In this document: positions 1 through 9,113 of the stretch, in pieces
How positions within the stretch are numbered: the first letter of the stretch is position 1
Layout of the letters: the number at the start of each line of letters is the position of its first letter
Origin: Afipia birgiae 34632
GTDB lineage: Bacteria; Pseudomonadota; Alphaproteobacteria; Rhizobiales; Xanthobacteraceae
Assembly (NCBI RefSeq): GCF_000308295.2
Contig: NZ_HG326652.1
Span: 2,661,818-2,725,817 of the forward strand
Direction of reading: 5' to 3'
DNA: 64,000 nucleotides
Translations under genes and position numbers: made by a program
Notes under the pieces: model-generated
Seen by the model: only the letters and a program-made list of their open reading frames with translations
What the model was told of the DNA's origin: nothing
Databases searched by the model: none

Positions 1-57
1 TAATAGACCACAATCGTTACTCTCACGGTCAATTCACAAGCAATCGGGAAACACGCC

Positions 58-1164
58 ATGAACCTCGGCTTCTTCACCATGCCGATCCACCCGCTGGACA
101 AAGACTGGCGTCAATCGCTGGCCGAGGATCGCGAGGCCTTCCTATTGGCTGACGAGCTTGGATTTACCGAGGCTTATGTCGGCGAGCACGTCACCGACAA
201 GGCGGAAAACATCACCTCCTGCGTCACGTTCCTGGCCTGGATTGCCGCCGCGACGAAACAGATCAAGCTGGGCACCGGCACCGTGAACATGCCCAACACA
301 CATCCCGCAACAGTCGCGGCCACCATCGCGATGCTGGATCATATGCTCAACGGCCGGTTTATTTTCGGCATCAGCCCCGGTGGGCTTCTGTCGGACGCAG
401 AACTTTTCGGCAATCTCGACTTCAACCGCAACGAGATGTTCCTCGAAGCTATCAATCAGGTGCTCGGCATCTGGTCCGGCGAACCGCCTTACAATCTTCA
501 GGGCAAGTACTGGACTGTGTCTACGCAACGTACGCAAATCAAGGAAATCGGCCAGGGCTACATTCCCCGCCCGCTGCAACGACCGCATCCGCCGATCGTC
601 GTTACTGCAGTCGCGCCGTTTTCAAAGGGCGTGACGGAAGCAGCGGTCCGCGGATGGGACCCAATCTCGGCAAATTTCCTCATGCCGGCGTGGGTGAAAA
701 GCCACTGGCCCAAATATGTCGAAGGCTGCGAACGTGGCGGCCGGGTTGCGGACCCCACCAACTGGCGCGTCGCGAAGAGCGTCTTCGTTGCAGACGACGC
801 TGCAAAGGCCAAAGCCTATGCAACCGATCCCGATGGCCCCTATGTGAACTACTATCGGTCGCTCTTTACCAAACTGAAGAAGAACGGGCGAATCGAGTTG
901 TTCAAGACGCACCGCGATCAACCCGACGATGAAGTGACGCTGGACATGATCTGCGACAAGCTGATCATCTACGGTACGCCGGACAGCGTCGCAGACCAGA
1001 TCCTTGCATTTCAGAACGAAGTCGGCACATTCGGCACGCTGCTCTACGCCGGCAAGGATTGGAAAGACCGCGAGCTTGGGCGTAAATCCATGATCTTGAC
1101 GGCGGAGAAAGTGCTGCCTTTAGTGAAAGCCGGTTCGCCGAAGCTGGCGAAAGCCGCGGAATAG
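58..1164 (+). CDS. LLM-class flavin-dependent monooxygenase
   Basis: Luciferase-like (bacterial luciferase fold) monooxygenase of 368 residues, the usual length for the family. The N-terminus begins with the family's LGFFTMP strand, followed by a DxxA..ADELGF segment and the GTGTVNMPNTHPA segment. These enzymes use FMNH2 supplied by a separate flavin reductase to hydroxylate or cleave small organic substrates. The flavin reductase at 3754-4293 could supply it. The gene is first in a short + strand run with the deacetylase-like gene 19 bases downstream. A GGGAAA ribosome site lies 8 bases before the ATG. The substrate is not predictable from sequence. Confidence 0.88.
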   Translation: MNLGFFTMPIHPLDKDWRQSLAEDREAFLLADELGFTEAYVGEHVTDKAENITSCVTFLAWIAAATKQIKLGTGTVNMPNTHPATVAATIAMLDHMLNGRFIFGISPGGLLSDAELFGNLDFNRNEMFLEAINQVLGIWSGEPPYNLQGKYWTVSTQRTQIKEIGQGYIPRPLQRPHPPIVVTAVAPFSKGVTEAAVRGWDPISANFLMPAWVKSHWPKYVEGCERGGRVADPTNWRVAKSVFVADDAAKAKAYATDPDGPYVNYYRSLFTKLKKNGRIELFKTHRDQPDDEVTLDMICDKLIIYGTPDSVADQILAFQNEVGTFGTLLYAGKDWKDRELGRKSMILTAEKVLPLVKAGSPKLAKAAE

Positions 1165-1183
1165 ACAAAAGCAGGCACCTCAA

Positions 1184-2059
1184 TTGGCCCTCACCGATCG
1201 CGTTCCTTATCAGGCCCTCATCGACCGTCCCAAACTGGTACTTCCAGGCGGCAAAAAGCTCGCCGTCTGGATCATCCTCAATGTCGAGGAATGGCGCATC
1301 GAGAATGCCATGCCTCGCACGGTTCTCAGCCCTCCGATGGGGCAACCGCTGCTTCCAGACGTGCCGAACTGGGCATGGCATGAATACGGAATGCGCGCGG
1401 GCTTCTGGCGTCAATTCAAGGCTCTGACAGATAGAAACATTCCCACCACACTCGCGATCAACGGGAACGTCTGCACGTCCTATCCGCGTGTGGCCTCGGC
1501 GGCCCGCGAGGCCGGATTCGAGTTCATGGGACATGGTTTTCTGCAAGGCCCGATGCACAAGGTTGACAATCAGGGTGACGCGATCAAACGCGCAGTCGAC
1601 ACGATCGAAAAATTCACTGGCAAGGCTCCCCGGTCATGGGAAAGTCCCGGGCTCACTGAAACCAGTGAAACACTCGATCTTCTCCGCTTGAACGGGATTG
1701 AATATGTCGCCGACTGGGTCATCGACGACCTACCGCAAGACATCGAAACGCCTCACGGGACCATCACGACGATCCCCTACACCGTCGAGACCAACGACAT
1801 CGTCGTTCATGCGCTGCATCACATGGCGTCGGATCAATTCCTGCGGCGGAGCATCGATCAGTTCGACCGGCTCTATCTCGAGGGCGAAGAGAACGCCCGC
1901 GTCATGGCAATCTCGATCCACCCTTATATCACCGGCGTTCCGCACCGGATCAAATACCTGGAACAACTGCTCGATTACGTCATCGGGCACGATGGCGTGG
2001 CGCTGATGACCGCCAGCGAGATCGGTGACTGGTATCGCGGCCAGATGGCCAAGACTTAA
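1184..2059 (+). CDS. Polysaccharide deacetylase family (NodB/PuuE-like) hydrolase
   Basis: 291-residue protein of the NodB-homology fold, with the GHGFLQGPMHK and SWESPGLTET motifs typical of the PuuE/allantoinase-like branch. That branch often hydrolyses C-N bonds of small cyclic or N-acyl compounds rather than polysaccharides. No signal peptide is seen, so it is probably cytoplasmic. The frame begins with TTG at 1184. No in-frame ATG lies near the conserved N-terminus, so TTG is kept, but it is the least certain part. The gene is tightly spaced between the LLM monooxygenase and the Gfo/Idh gene, which suggests one transcript and a role as the hydrolase acting after ring oxygenation (inference). 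Confidence 0.8.
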   Translation: MALTDRVPYQALIDRPKLVLPGGKKLAVWIILNVEEWRIENAMPRTVLSPPMGQPLLPDVPNWAWHEYGMRAGFWRQFKALTDRNIPTTLAINGNVCTSYPRVASAAREAGFEFMGHGFLQGPMHKVDNQGDAIKRAVDTIEKFTGKAPRSWESPGLTETSETLDLLRLNGIEYVADWVIDDLPQDIETPHGTITTIPYTVETNDIVVHALHHMASDQFLRRSIDQFDRLYLEGEENARVMAISIHPYITGVPHRIKYLEQLLDYVIGHDGVALMTASEIGDWYRGQMAKT

Positions 2060-2080
2060 ATTCCGATTGGAGTACAGCGA

Positions 2081-3070
2081 ATGATCCGGGCCGCCATTGT
2101 CGGGCTGGGATGGTGGGGGCAGACCATCGCCAGCAATCTCGCGACCAGCGACATTATCAAACCCGTGCTGGGCATTGATCCGCTTGAGCCGATGCGCGCG
2201 AAGGGCGCTGCATTGGGGCTTGAAACATCCGCGCGCTTTGAAGATGCGCTGGCGCGATCCGATATCGACGCGGTCATTCTCTGCACCCCGCAGGACCACC
2301 ACGCGGCCCAAATTGAGGCCGCTGCCCGATCGGGACGTCACGTGTTTTGCGAAAAGCCCCTCTGCACGACAGCGACCGATGCCGAGCGCGCGATCGCCGC
2401 GGTCAAAGCAGCAAAAGTGCAACTCGGCATCGGTCATGAACGACGCTTCGAGCCTGCCGTGATCGAAATGCGTCAACGGCTGGCCGATGGTGAATTCGGC
2501 AACGCGCTCGTGCTCGAAGGCAATTTCAGTCAGGACAAATTCCTCAACCTGCCGCCCGACAACTGGCGCCTGTCAAACACGGTCAACCCCGTCGGCCCGT
2601 TGTCGGCAACCGGCATTCATCTGGTGGACCTGTCGATCGCGATGCTCGGGAAGCCCACCCATGTGTGGGCCCGACTCGCGACACTCGGAAGCCAATTCGC
2701 GAACGGCGACACACTCTCGATCACCATCGGCTTCGACAGCGGTGCGACAGCGACGTTGAGTGCGGTTCTTGCGACACCCTTCATGGGGCGCTTGGCGCTG
2801 CTTGGATCCAAAGGCTGGATGGAGATCCGCGACCGGACGCACCCCGAAAATCCGACCGGCTGGGATGTTACCCGCGTTCTCCGCAATCAATCGCCGGAGA
2901 CGACCTATTATCAGCCCCATCCGGCAGTGCGCGACAATCTGGAAGCGTTCGGGCGGGCAGCGCTCGGCGGCGCTTCCTATCCCGTGTCCCATGATGAGAT
3001 GCTAACCAACGTCCGGGCGTTCGAGGCCATTCAGCGCTCAGCGAAGAGCGGCAGCATTGAGCCGGTTTGA
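2081..3070 (+). CDS. Gfo/Idh/MocA family oxidoreductase
   Basis: NAD(P)-dependent dehydrogenase of 329 residues. The N-terminal Rossmann fold shows AIVGLGWWGQ, and CEKPLCTT (about residues 90-97) is the EKP motif whose lysine is catalytic in this family. The C-terminal alpha/beta domain includes the GPLSATGIHLVDL segment with the usual His. The family oxidises or reduces sugars, cyclitols and other hydroxy compounds. It is the last gene of the + strand run. Its 3' end overlaps the 3' end of the convergent TetR gene by 33 bases. Substrate unknown. Confidence 0.87.
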   Translation: MIRAAIVGLGWWGQTIASNLATSDIIKPVLGIDPLEPMRAKGAALGLETSARFEDALARSDIDAVILCTPQDHHAAQIEAAARSGRHVFCEKPLCTTATDAERAIAAVKAAKVQLGIGHERRFEPAVIEMRQRLADGEFGNALVLEGNFSQDKFLNLPPDNWRLSNTVNPVGPLSATGIHLVDLSIAMLGKPTHVWARLATLGSQFANGDTLSITIGFDSGATATLSAVLATPFMGRLALLGSKGWMEIRDRTHPENPTGWDVTRVLRNQSPETTYYQPHPAVRDNLEAFGRAALGGASYPVSHDEMLTNVRAFEAIQRSAKSGSIEPV

Positions 3071-3739
3071 TTTCACGGTAGGCCGCTTGGCATCTTGACC
3101 CGACATCCGCAAAAATCCCGCGAGATAACCGTCGATCGCGTTGGCGATCATCTCTTCCTTTTCCTGAAGAGCAGGCATCTCGTAGATGTACCGCCGGACG
3201 CCGTAATAAAAAATACCGCCGTGGAAGACCCACGCCATTTCGATCTCGGCCGCCGTTGGCTTCGCCTGCGTCGGCAGGCCTGCTTCAAATCTGCATTCCT
3301 TGATAATGCGCGTCAGGATCTTGTCGCGCACAACGCCCACGTACCAGCGGTTGATATCGAGACCTTTGAGACCTGAGAACAGATAGATTCTCAGCCACTT
3401 TCGCGTGAAGATCACGTTGGTGTAGGCCTCATAGAACTGCACCAGCCGCTCGCGGATCGGACGCGACCTATTAGTGAGAAGCTTCTCCCAACCTGTGTCG
3501 AGCGGCTCAAGATAAACCTTGCGGTAAACCTCCTTGACCAACTCTTCTTTGCTCGGAAAATAGCGATAGAGCAGCGGCTGGGTCACGCCCAATTGGCGCG
3601 CGAGCTCGCGGGTGCCGCCGTTGAATCCTTCTTCGGAAAAGAACTCTGTCGCCTTGCGAACGAATTCCTGGCGCCGATCTTCGGGAGACAGGCGCTTCTG
3701 CTTGACGCGGGTGACCGATGATGACGACTTCTTTGCCAT
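3038..3739 (-). CDS. TetR/AcrR family transcriptional regulator
   Basis: One-component regulator. The N-terminal helix-turn-helix is GTRELARQLGVTQPLLYRYFPSKEELVKEV, with the family's YRYFPSKEEL recognition segment. A ligand-binding helical domain of about 150 residues follows, and the C-terminus is Lys/Arg-rich. The ATG at 3739 is chosen because a CAGG ribosome site precedes it by 5 bases. A GTG at 3757 overlapping the upstream stop as GTGA is the alternative. It is the last gene of the VOC / monooxygenase / flavin reductase operon, so it most likely controls that operon, perhaps at the palindrome 6086-6103. Confidence 0.88.
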   Translation of the reverse strand: MAKKSSSSVTRVKQKRLSPEDRRQEFVRKATEFFSEEGFNGGTRELARQLGVTQPLLYRYFPSKEELVKEVYRKVYLEPLDTGWEKLLTNRSRPIRERLVQFYEAYTNVIFTRKWLRIYLFSGLKGLDINRWYVGVVRDKILTRIIKECRFEAGLPTQAKPTAAEIEMAWVFHGGIFYYGVRRYIYEMPALQEKEEMIANAIDGYLAGFLRMSGQDAKRPTVKSNRLNAAALR

Positions 3740-3753
3740 AAAAACCTGCGGGA

Positions 3754-4293
3754 TCACGCCCTGGGAACGAAGTGACCAAAATTACCGCGTGCAAATAGCA
3801 GCGGCTCGGCACGGTTGTACGCATAAGCCTCCACCGCACCAAGGAAAATTACATGGTCGCCGCCGTAATAGCGGTCAGCGCTGCGGCACTGAAATGTGGC
3901 AACGGCATCGGCAAGGACGGGTGCATTGCCCAGACCTGGCTCCCACGACAGCCCGGCAAACTTGTCCTCTGCACGCGTGGCAAACTGCATTGCAAGCGCC
4001 TGCTGCGAGGCGCCGAGCACATTGACTGCAAAATGGCTCGCGTTCTGAAAAATGCTCATGCTCGGCGAGTAAATCACCAAACTCCAGAGCACCAGCGGCG
4101 GATTGAGCGAAACTGATGCAAACGAATTGCAGGTCAACCCTGCCTGCTTGCCATCCGGAGTTGCAGCTGTGATTACGGTAACGCCGGTGGCATACGAGCC
4201 TAGCGCGTTGCGGAAATCACGCGGATCGATCGATGAGCTGTCGCTCGACAGTTCATTTCCGATTTCGGTGGGGTGCTGCGAAACGGCGACCAT
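3754..4293 (-). CDS. Flavin reductase family protein
   Basis: 179-residue flavin reductase (FMN-binding split-barrel, HpaC-like). It shows RNALGSYATGVTVITA near residue 30, the LTCNSFASVSLNPPLVL core and the AVNVLGASQQALA segment, all standard for the short-chain reductases that feed FMNH2/FADH2 to two-component monooxygenases. A good GAGGG ribosome site stands 5 bases before the ATG. The stop overlaps the alternative GTG of the TetR gene. It lies between the TetR gene and an acyl-CoA-dehydrogenase-fold monooxygenase, which is the expected oxygenase partner. The LLM enzyme at 58-1164 is a second possible client. Confidence 0.9.
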   Translation of the reverse strand: MVAVSQHPTEIGNELSSDSSSIDPRDFRNALGSYATGVTVITAATPDGKQAGLTCNSFASVSLNPPLVLWSLVIYSPSMSIFQNASHFAVNVLGASQQALAMQFATRAEDKFAGLSWEPGLGNAPVLADAVATFQCRSADRYYGGDHVIFLGAVEAYAYNRAEPLLFARGNFGHFVPRA

Positions 4294-4303
4294 AGCTACC
4301 CTC

Positions 4304-5524
4304 TTAAAGGGTCAGATTTTCGGACGGCAGATCGAGCGCGACGCGCCCGTAGTTCGTCCCGGCTGCATCGAAGCTGAACGCAATATGTGCATTGATTGCA
4401 TGCGCGTCCCGGAATTGCCGCTGAAGCGCGCCCGTGGTGTAAAGACCGCGCGCACCACTCGCGGAAAACAGCAGCGAAACCGCTTCCGTGCACAGGTTGA
4501 CGGCATAGGCACCGTCCCTCCGATACCTTGTCTTTTCTGCGAGCATGGGAATGTCGCCGCGCCGGGCGTCGGCCATCGCATCAATGCAGGTCCGCCGCAT
4601 GATGAGACGTGCCGTATCGATCTTGGCCGAGGCTTCGGCAATCTTGATCTGCGTCGTCTGCAAATCACCCAGCTTGGCACGGTTGTAGGTCGAGGCACGA
4701 TGCCGTGCGATCTCGACGTAGTCGTCCAGACACGCCTGCGCATTGCCGAGCGCGGCCCCCGACAGGACAAACGGAAACAACGCGAACACAGGCAGCGCGT
4801 AAAGCGGGCCGGGATTGACGATGCTCCCCGGCGTGGCGCCGCCCGCCACATCCTTGACCGCAAGCGTCATATGCTCGGGGACAAACACATCCTTGGCCTC
4901 GACGTCGTTCGATCCCGTCCCCTTCAGGCCGGTAGAATTCCATACGTCGAGGATCTTGTAGTTGTCCTGCTTCAGCAAGAAGACGCGATACTCGACGCCA
5001 TCCGCGTCGTCATCGGATGACACAATTCCAGCGAGCATATTCCAGGTGCTTGAATCAACACCTGACGAGAATGGCCAGCGGCCAGACAGTTTATAGCCCC
5101 CCGCCACCCTGGTCGCGCGACCGGCCGGAAACACAAACGACGACGCGATAAGAGCGTCTGGATTATCCTTCCAGACTAAGTCCTGCGCACGTTCGTCGAA
5201 CATACCGAGCATCCAGTGATGACTGGCCAGGTTTGCAAGATTCCATGCAACCGAAGCATCCGCCAGCGCGACAACGTCGGCAAAATCGACCAACGCGACG
5301 TAATCCAGTTCAGCACCTCCAACACGCTTGGGCTGTAGAATCCTGAACAAACCGGCCTCGTGAAGATCCTTCTCGGTCTCGGGAGGAAGGCGCCGCATCT
5401 CTTCGGTCGTTGCGGCACGTTCACGTAGTTTCGGAACGAGCGCATGAGCGCGCTGCAACATCTCGGAATACGCGTCGTCCTGGCCGCTCGAACGCCGGTC
5501 CAACTTGTGAACGGTGCCTGACAT
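4304..5524 (-). CDS. Acyl-CoA dehydrogenase-fold flavin-dependent monooxygenase
   Basis: 406-residue protein of the group D monooxygenase / acyl-CoA dehydrogenase superfamily (HsaA, HpaB-like). It has the helical N-terminal domain (PPETEKDLHEAGLFRILQP), the central beta domain with RWPFSSGVDSSTW and WNSTGLKGTGSND, and the C-terminal four-helix domain. True acyl-CoA dehydrogenases are similar. Placement directly next to a flavin reductase favours a two-component hydroxylase. It lies 10 bases upstream of the reductase gene and 17 bases downstream of the VOC gene, so co-transcription is likely. The aromatic or heterocyclic substrate is unknown. Confidence 0.86.
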   Translation of the reverse strand: MSGTVHKLDRRSSGQDDAYSEMLQRAHALVPKLRERAATTEEMRRLPPETEKDLHEAGLFRILQPKRVGGAELDYVALVDFADVVALADASVAWNLANLASHHWMLGMFDERAQDLVWKDNPDALIASSFVFPAGRATRVAGGYKLSGRWPFSSGVDSSTWNMLAGIVSSDDDADGVEYRVFLLKQDNYKILDVWNSTGLKGTGSNDVEAKDVFVPEHMTLAVKDVAGGATPGSIVNPGPLYALPVFALFPFVLSGAALGNAQACLDDYVEIARHRASTYNRAKLGDLQTTQIKIAEASAKIDTARLIMRRTCIDAMADARRGDIPMLAEKTRYRRDGAYAVNLCTEAVSLLFSASGARGLYTTGALQRQFRDAHAINAHIAFSFDAAGTNYGRVALDLPSENLTL

Positions 5525-5541
5525 GACTGCCTCCCTGCCTC

Positions 5542-6051
5542 TTATCGCGCTGCTGCTTTTCTGGGAGCGTTCGGCTTGATGTGGGGCCGATCAAGATAGA
5601 GCGAAGCTTTGAGTCCCTCGTCATCCTGGGTTGCGAATTCAGACAACAGCTTCATTTCCGGAATTCGCGAACGATCCAGCGAATTCACATCCGGCCAGTC
5701 GATTTCGACCAGATTACCGGCGGGGTCGCGCAGATACATTTGGACGCAACCATCCGGCAATTCGTTTACTGCATTCCGGAACGCTTTGAAATCCAACGCG
5801 CCGATCGCCTTCGCCTGTTCGTAGGCGGCGTGAAAATCGTCCACGTCGAGCGCAAAGTGCTGGTAGACCGGAACGCTGTCTTCAAGTTCAAAGAGATGGA
5901 GCTGAAGATCTCCACACCGCAAGTATTTGGTTTTGAAACCAAAATTGTAGGTCGGGATGAGCTCCATGCCAAGGACGGTTTGATAGAAGCGAGCCGACTC
6001 TTCCAGATCCTTTGCACCGATGGAGAGATGATTAAAACCGAGAACCTTCAT
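5542..6051 (-). CDS. VOC-fold (glyoxalase / extradiol dioxygenase family) protein
   Basis: About 169 residues. The start at 6051 is preferred over an upstream ATG at 6075 because a GGGAG ribosome site precedes it by 8 bases. The protein shows the vicinal-oxygen-chelate pattern: GFNHLSIGAKDLEESARFY with the first metal His, a later YQHFALDVDDF His, and YLRDPAGNLVEIDWP with the terminal metal Glu. VOC proteins include ring-cleaving dioxygenases, lyases and isomerases. Leading an operon with a hydroxylase and flavin reductase, a ring-opening or isomerising step is plausible but not proven. Confidence 0.83.
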   Translation of the reverse strand: MKVLGFNHLSIGAKDLEESARFYQTVLGMELIPTYNFGFKTKYLRCGDLQLHLFELEDSVPVYQHFALDVDDFHAAYEQAKAIGALDFKAFRNAVNELPDGCVQMYLRDPAGNLVEIDWPDVNSLDRSRIPEMKLLSEFATQDDEGLKASLYLDRPHIKPNAPRKAAAR

Positions 6052-6085
6052 GCTTGCACTCCCGAAATTTGCCAACGTCTTTTTG

Positions 6086-6103
6086 ATTTATCACCCGATA
6101 AAT
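6086..6103. promoter_or_regulatory. Palindromic operator candidate upstream of the VOC-monooxygenase operon
   Basis: Perfect inverted repeat ATTTATC-ACCC-GATAAAT with 7-base arms, 35 bases upstream of the chosen start of the VOC gene. It is AT-rich against a GC-rich background. Position and symmetry fit a TetR-type operator, and a TetR gene closes the same operon. The link is inference. Confidence 0.5.
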
Positions 6104-6233
6104 AACGCGGCAGTGGCAGGAATGCAAGCGGATTGACCACGACGCGCTGCACAAAACGCGCCGCGAGGCCATTCGCGCATGGCGACAAATAACTTCCAAG
6201 ATGGATCAGTCTGTTAGCCGTCCTGCGGGAAGA

Positions 6234-7067
6234 CTAGTCGGGCCTGCCCAACACCCTCAGGATCTCGGCCCGTGATGAGCGAGGCCGATGAATACCGCTC
6301 AATGCCGCGCGCAGGTCCGAAACACGTTCAGCGTTGCTTCCTGCGCGGGTGCCGTCCGCATTGAGAAAGCTGTTTTCGAATCCGATCCGGCAATGTCCGC
6401 CCATAGCCGCTGCGGCGACCAGCGACGCAGTCTCGGATGCGCCGAAAGCGCAAACCCACCAGTCGAACCGCGGAGCGCCTCCACTGTCTCGAATCTTCGC
6501 AACAAACGGTGCGAGCTCTGCAGGATCGCTCTCCTGGTCTGCTGCATAGCGGCCAAGCGGAAAAATAACAGAATGCCGTTTACCTGGAATGATCCCGCGT
6601 TCGATGAGATCGAGCAGATGATCGAATTCAGTCGCCGCGTAGACAATGTGCTGAACCGCAATGCGCTGCTCGTGAGCCCAGCGATACAACTGCGCCGCAT
6701 TCGCCTCCGCGTCCGGCTCCGGAATCAATTCCTTCGTTGCAATGCTGACTGCTTCTGGTTGTACCGCCTGGACCACCGCGATCTGCTCGTGCGGCTTGAA
6801 CATGCCGACGGCTTCAGTCGTGATTTGAACCACGAACTCCGGGCCTGTCGTTCGCCGCACAGCCTCGGTCGCGGCCAGATAGCGTGATGCATCGAGTGTA
6901 TGCCGGCCATTGCCGTCGCGAACATGCATGTGAATGGCCTGCGCACCAGCGACCTGACACGCGCGTGCATCAGTTGCGAGCGCGTTGGCCGTGAGGGGCA
7001 GATTGGGATGCTCGGCGTGACCTTTGCGCGCACCATTCGGCGCGACCATGATTGTCAGATCGGCCAT
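6234..7067 (-). CDS. 3-keto-5-aminohexanoate cleavage (BKACE) family protein
   Basis: 277-residue TIM-barrel enzyme of the beta-keto acid cleavage family, which condenses a beta-keto acid with acetyl-CoA to give acetoacetate and a CoA ester. Visible signatures are the N-terminal MVAPNGARKG, the zinc-binding HMHVRD motif (about residue 46), QITTEAVG, and GGHCRIGFENS near the C-terminus. It stands 158 bases from the VOC gene, with a possible promoter gap. Its presence supports a catabolic route ending in a beta-keto acid. The exact substrate cannot be assigned, because BKACE subgroups differ by a few active-site residues. Confidence 0.88.
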   Translation of the reverse strand: MADLTIMVAPNGARKGHAEHPNLPLTANALATDARACQVAGAQAIHMHVRDGNGRHTLDASRYLAATEAVRRTTGPEFVVQITTEAVGMFKPHEQIAVVQAVQPEAVSIATKELIPEPDAEANAAQLYRWAHEQRIAVQHIVYAATEFDHLLDLIERGIIPGKRHSVIFPLGRYAADQESDPAELAPFVAKIRDSGGAPRFDWWVCAFGASETASLVAAAAMGGHCRIGFENSFLNADGTRAGSNAERVSDLRAALSGIHRPRSSRAEILRVLGRPD

Positions 7068-7121
7068 ACCGGCCCCTACCCTTCGATAAGATGTTCTGTG
7101 AAAACGAGCGTGGGAACTGAC

Positions 7122-8024
7122 CTACGATGTCAGTTTCTTCCGGTCAATTCCGTGCATCGTCTCAAGGACAGCGCAAACGGCTGCGGTATCCTGTTCTCTG
7201 CGACCAAGCGCGGCACCAGCATGATAGATCTGGGATGCAGCAGCATACACAGGAAGCGCGCAATCAAGACTATCTGCAAAGCCATCGATGATCGCGATGT
7301 CCTTGAGTTGCATGCGGATGGTGGCTGTTGGCTCATCGTAGTTCTGATCGCGCATCAAGGGACCGCGCATCTGGAACATACGTGACGTGCCGGCGCTGTC
7401 TGCAAGCGTATCGTAGACCAGTGCCGGATCCATCCCGGCCTTGATTCCGAGGACCATGGCTTCCGCCGCCGCCACGTTATGGATCGTGACGAGATGATTG
7501 GCGATGTATTTCATGACACTGCCCCGCCCGAATGTCCCGAGGTAATGCTGGACGCGCGACATGCCAGCGAAAACCGCCGCGCAACGCTCGAAAGCGTCCT
7601 TGTCGCCGCTCCCCAGAATGACGAGGTCTTTGTTTACGGCCTGCGCACCGGTGCCGCTGATCGGGCAATCGAGCAGTATTTTGCCGTACCTTTCCATTTC
7701 ATCGAAGGCTGCTTGCTTGATGTCCATCGGCAGCGTCGAACATTCAATGACGATCTGGCCGGTACCCTCAGCCTGAGCGATGCCTTCGGCGCCGCCAATG
7801 ACGTCGATCAAGGCCTCTGCCCTTGGCAGCGACATGATGATGATCGATGCGGCTTCAGCCACTGCGCGCGGAGAGGCCAAGACCCGGCCACCGGAACTCT
7901 CCAGGCGTACGCAGGCTGCCGGCACCGGATCGTATCCGACGACATTAAATCCAGCCTGAGACAGATTGCGCGCCATGGCCGTGCCCATGATGCCAATGCC
8001 GACGATACCAACGTTCTTGTCCAT
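7122..8024 (-). CDS. NAD(P)-dependent 3-hydroxyisobutyrate dehydrogenase-like oxidoreductase
   Basis: 300 residues. The N-terminal Rossmann motif is VGIVGIGIMGTAMARNL. The conserved substrate-binding segment DCPISGTGAQA lies near residue 120, and the catalytic-Lys helix KYIANHLVTIHNVAAAEAM near residue 170, as in beta-hydroxyacid dehydrogenases (GarR, MmsB). It oxidises a 3-hydroxy acid or reduces a semialdehyde. It is 54 bases upstream of the BKACE gene on the same strand and probably co-transcribed. Substrate unknown. Confidence 0.9.
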   Translation of the reverse strand: MDKNVGIVGIGIMGTAMARNLSQAGFNVVGYDPVPAACVRLESSGGRVLASPRAVAEAASIIIMSLPRAEALIDVIGGAEGIAQAEGTGQIVIECSTLPMDIKQAAFDEMERYGKILLDCPISGTGAQAVNKDLVILGSGDKDAFERCAAVFAGMSRVQHYLGTFGRGSVMKYIANHLVTIHNVAAAEAMVLGIKAGMDPALVYDTLADSAGTSRMFQMRGPLMRDQNYDEPTATIRMQLKDIAIIDGFADSLDCALPVYAAASQIYHAGAALGRREQDTAAVCAVLETMHGIDRKKLTS

Positions 8025-8264
8025 TCAGTGCGCCTTACGGGGATAACTTTCGCGAGGCAATGATTGCTCGCGAAACTTGGTGGGCTCACCTGCGATTAGC
8101 CCATTATGACCAAACTTGCCAACCAAGCCGATCATAACAAATCAAGAAACAGATCGCGTCACCGAAATCAGGCAGGCGCACAGCCCGCTCTAGGGGCTAC
8201 GGTCGAGGCAAGTCCGTTTGTCTGCGTTGACAAACCCCCGTGGACAGTGCTGCCGGCAGTCAAC

Positions 8265-9113
8265 TCAATGCGACAGAAAGACCGGGACCGGTGGACGCGC
8301 AAGCATGCTTCTGGTGGCGCCGCCGAGAACGAATTCACGAAAACGCGAATGACCATACGCGCCCATCACAAGAATATCTGCATCGCGTAACGCTACGTGC
8401 GATTCCAGCACCGTTCCGATATCGCGGCCAGCAGCGTCAACCTCGTCGAGAACCACGTCCATTCCGTGTCGCGCCAGATACTTGGCCAGCTCCGCACCAG
8501 AACGCCCGCCGGACAACACCTTTTCGTTGGTCACCGTTAGCACAAAGACCTGCTTCGCTTTCTTCAGAATCGGCAGGGCGTCCGCTACCGCACGGGAGGC
8601 CTGCCTGCTGAAATCCCAGGCCACAACCGCGATATCGAGTGCCACCGCCTTGCTCCATCGCGGCCGGTCAGGCAAGACGATAGACGGCCGCCCCGATCCA
8701 AAGATCAAGCTTTCAGCGAGCCATCGCTCGACCGTATCTGTGTCAGGCATCGGAACGATGGTCATATCCCGGAGACGCGCGTAATCAATCACCAGATCGG
8801 GGAACTGTGATGTCGTGCATCTTTCGAGAATGGTTTCCTGGAACACTTCGTTCCGTTCTGCCGTCTTTTGAAATTCCGAAAGCGCTTGCTCAGCGGCCAA
8901 CGCGCTCTTTTTCAACTCAGCAGCAACCAGCGCGGGAACATTCAGCAACGCGCTTCCGATCGGGCTAGCTGGTGCGGCGACTCTAACCTCACAGGCGATA
9001 GCCGAGACGCGGGATTCGAGTGCGACCGCAAGCGAAACGGCATCTTCGATCGCCGATAGCCGCGTCCGCTCCGGATAGGTCGTCAGGGAAACCAGAATGT
9101 CCTCGAATGCCAT
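8265..9113 (-). CDS. Universal stress protein, tandem UspA type
   Basis: About 282 residues with two UspA-like halves. The C-terminal half ends with VMGAYGHSRFREFVLGGATRSMLARPPVPVFLSH, the ATP-binding G-x2-G-x9-G(S/T) region. The ATG at 9113 is chosen because AAGGAGAGCGCA places an ideal ribosome site before it; the ORF extends to 9131. Usp genes are commonly induced by oxygen limitation, and this one flanks the cbb3 oxidase cluster. A second homologue at 26480-27361 flanks the other side. An imperfect TTGATT-N6-AATCAA repeat lies upstream at 9173-9190, but its spacing is wrong for an FNR box. Confidence 0.9.
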   Translation of the reverse strand: MAFEDILVSLTTYPERTRLSAIEDAVSLAVALESRVSAIACEVRVAAPASPIGSALLNVPALVAAELKKSALAAEQALSEFQKTAERNEVFQETILERCTTSQFPDLVIDYARLRDMTIVPMPDTDTVERWLAESLIFGSGRPSIVLPDRPRWSKAVALDIAVVAWDFSRQASRAVADALPILKKAKQVFVLTVTNEKVLSGGRSGAELAKYLARHGMDVVLDEVDAAGRDIGTVLESHVALRDADILVMGAYGHSRFREFVLGGATRSMLARPPVPVFLSH

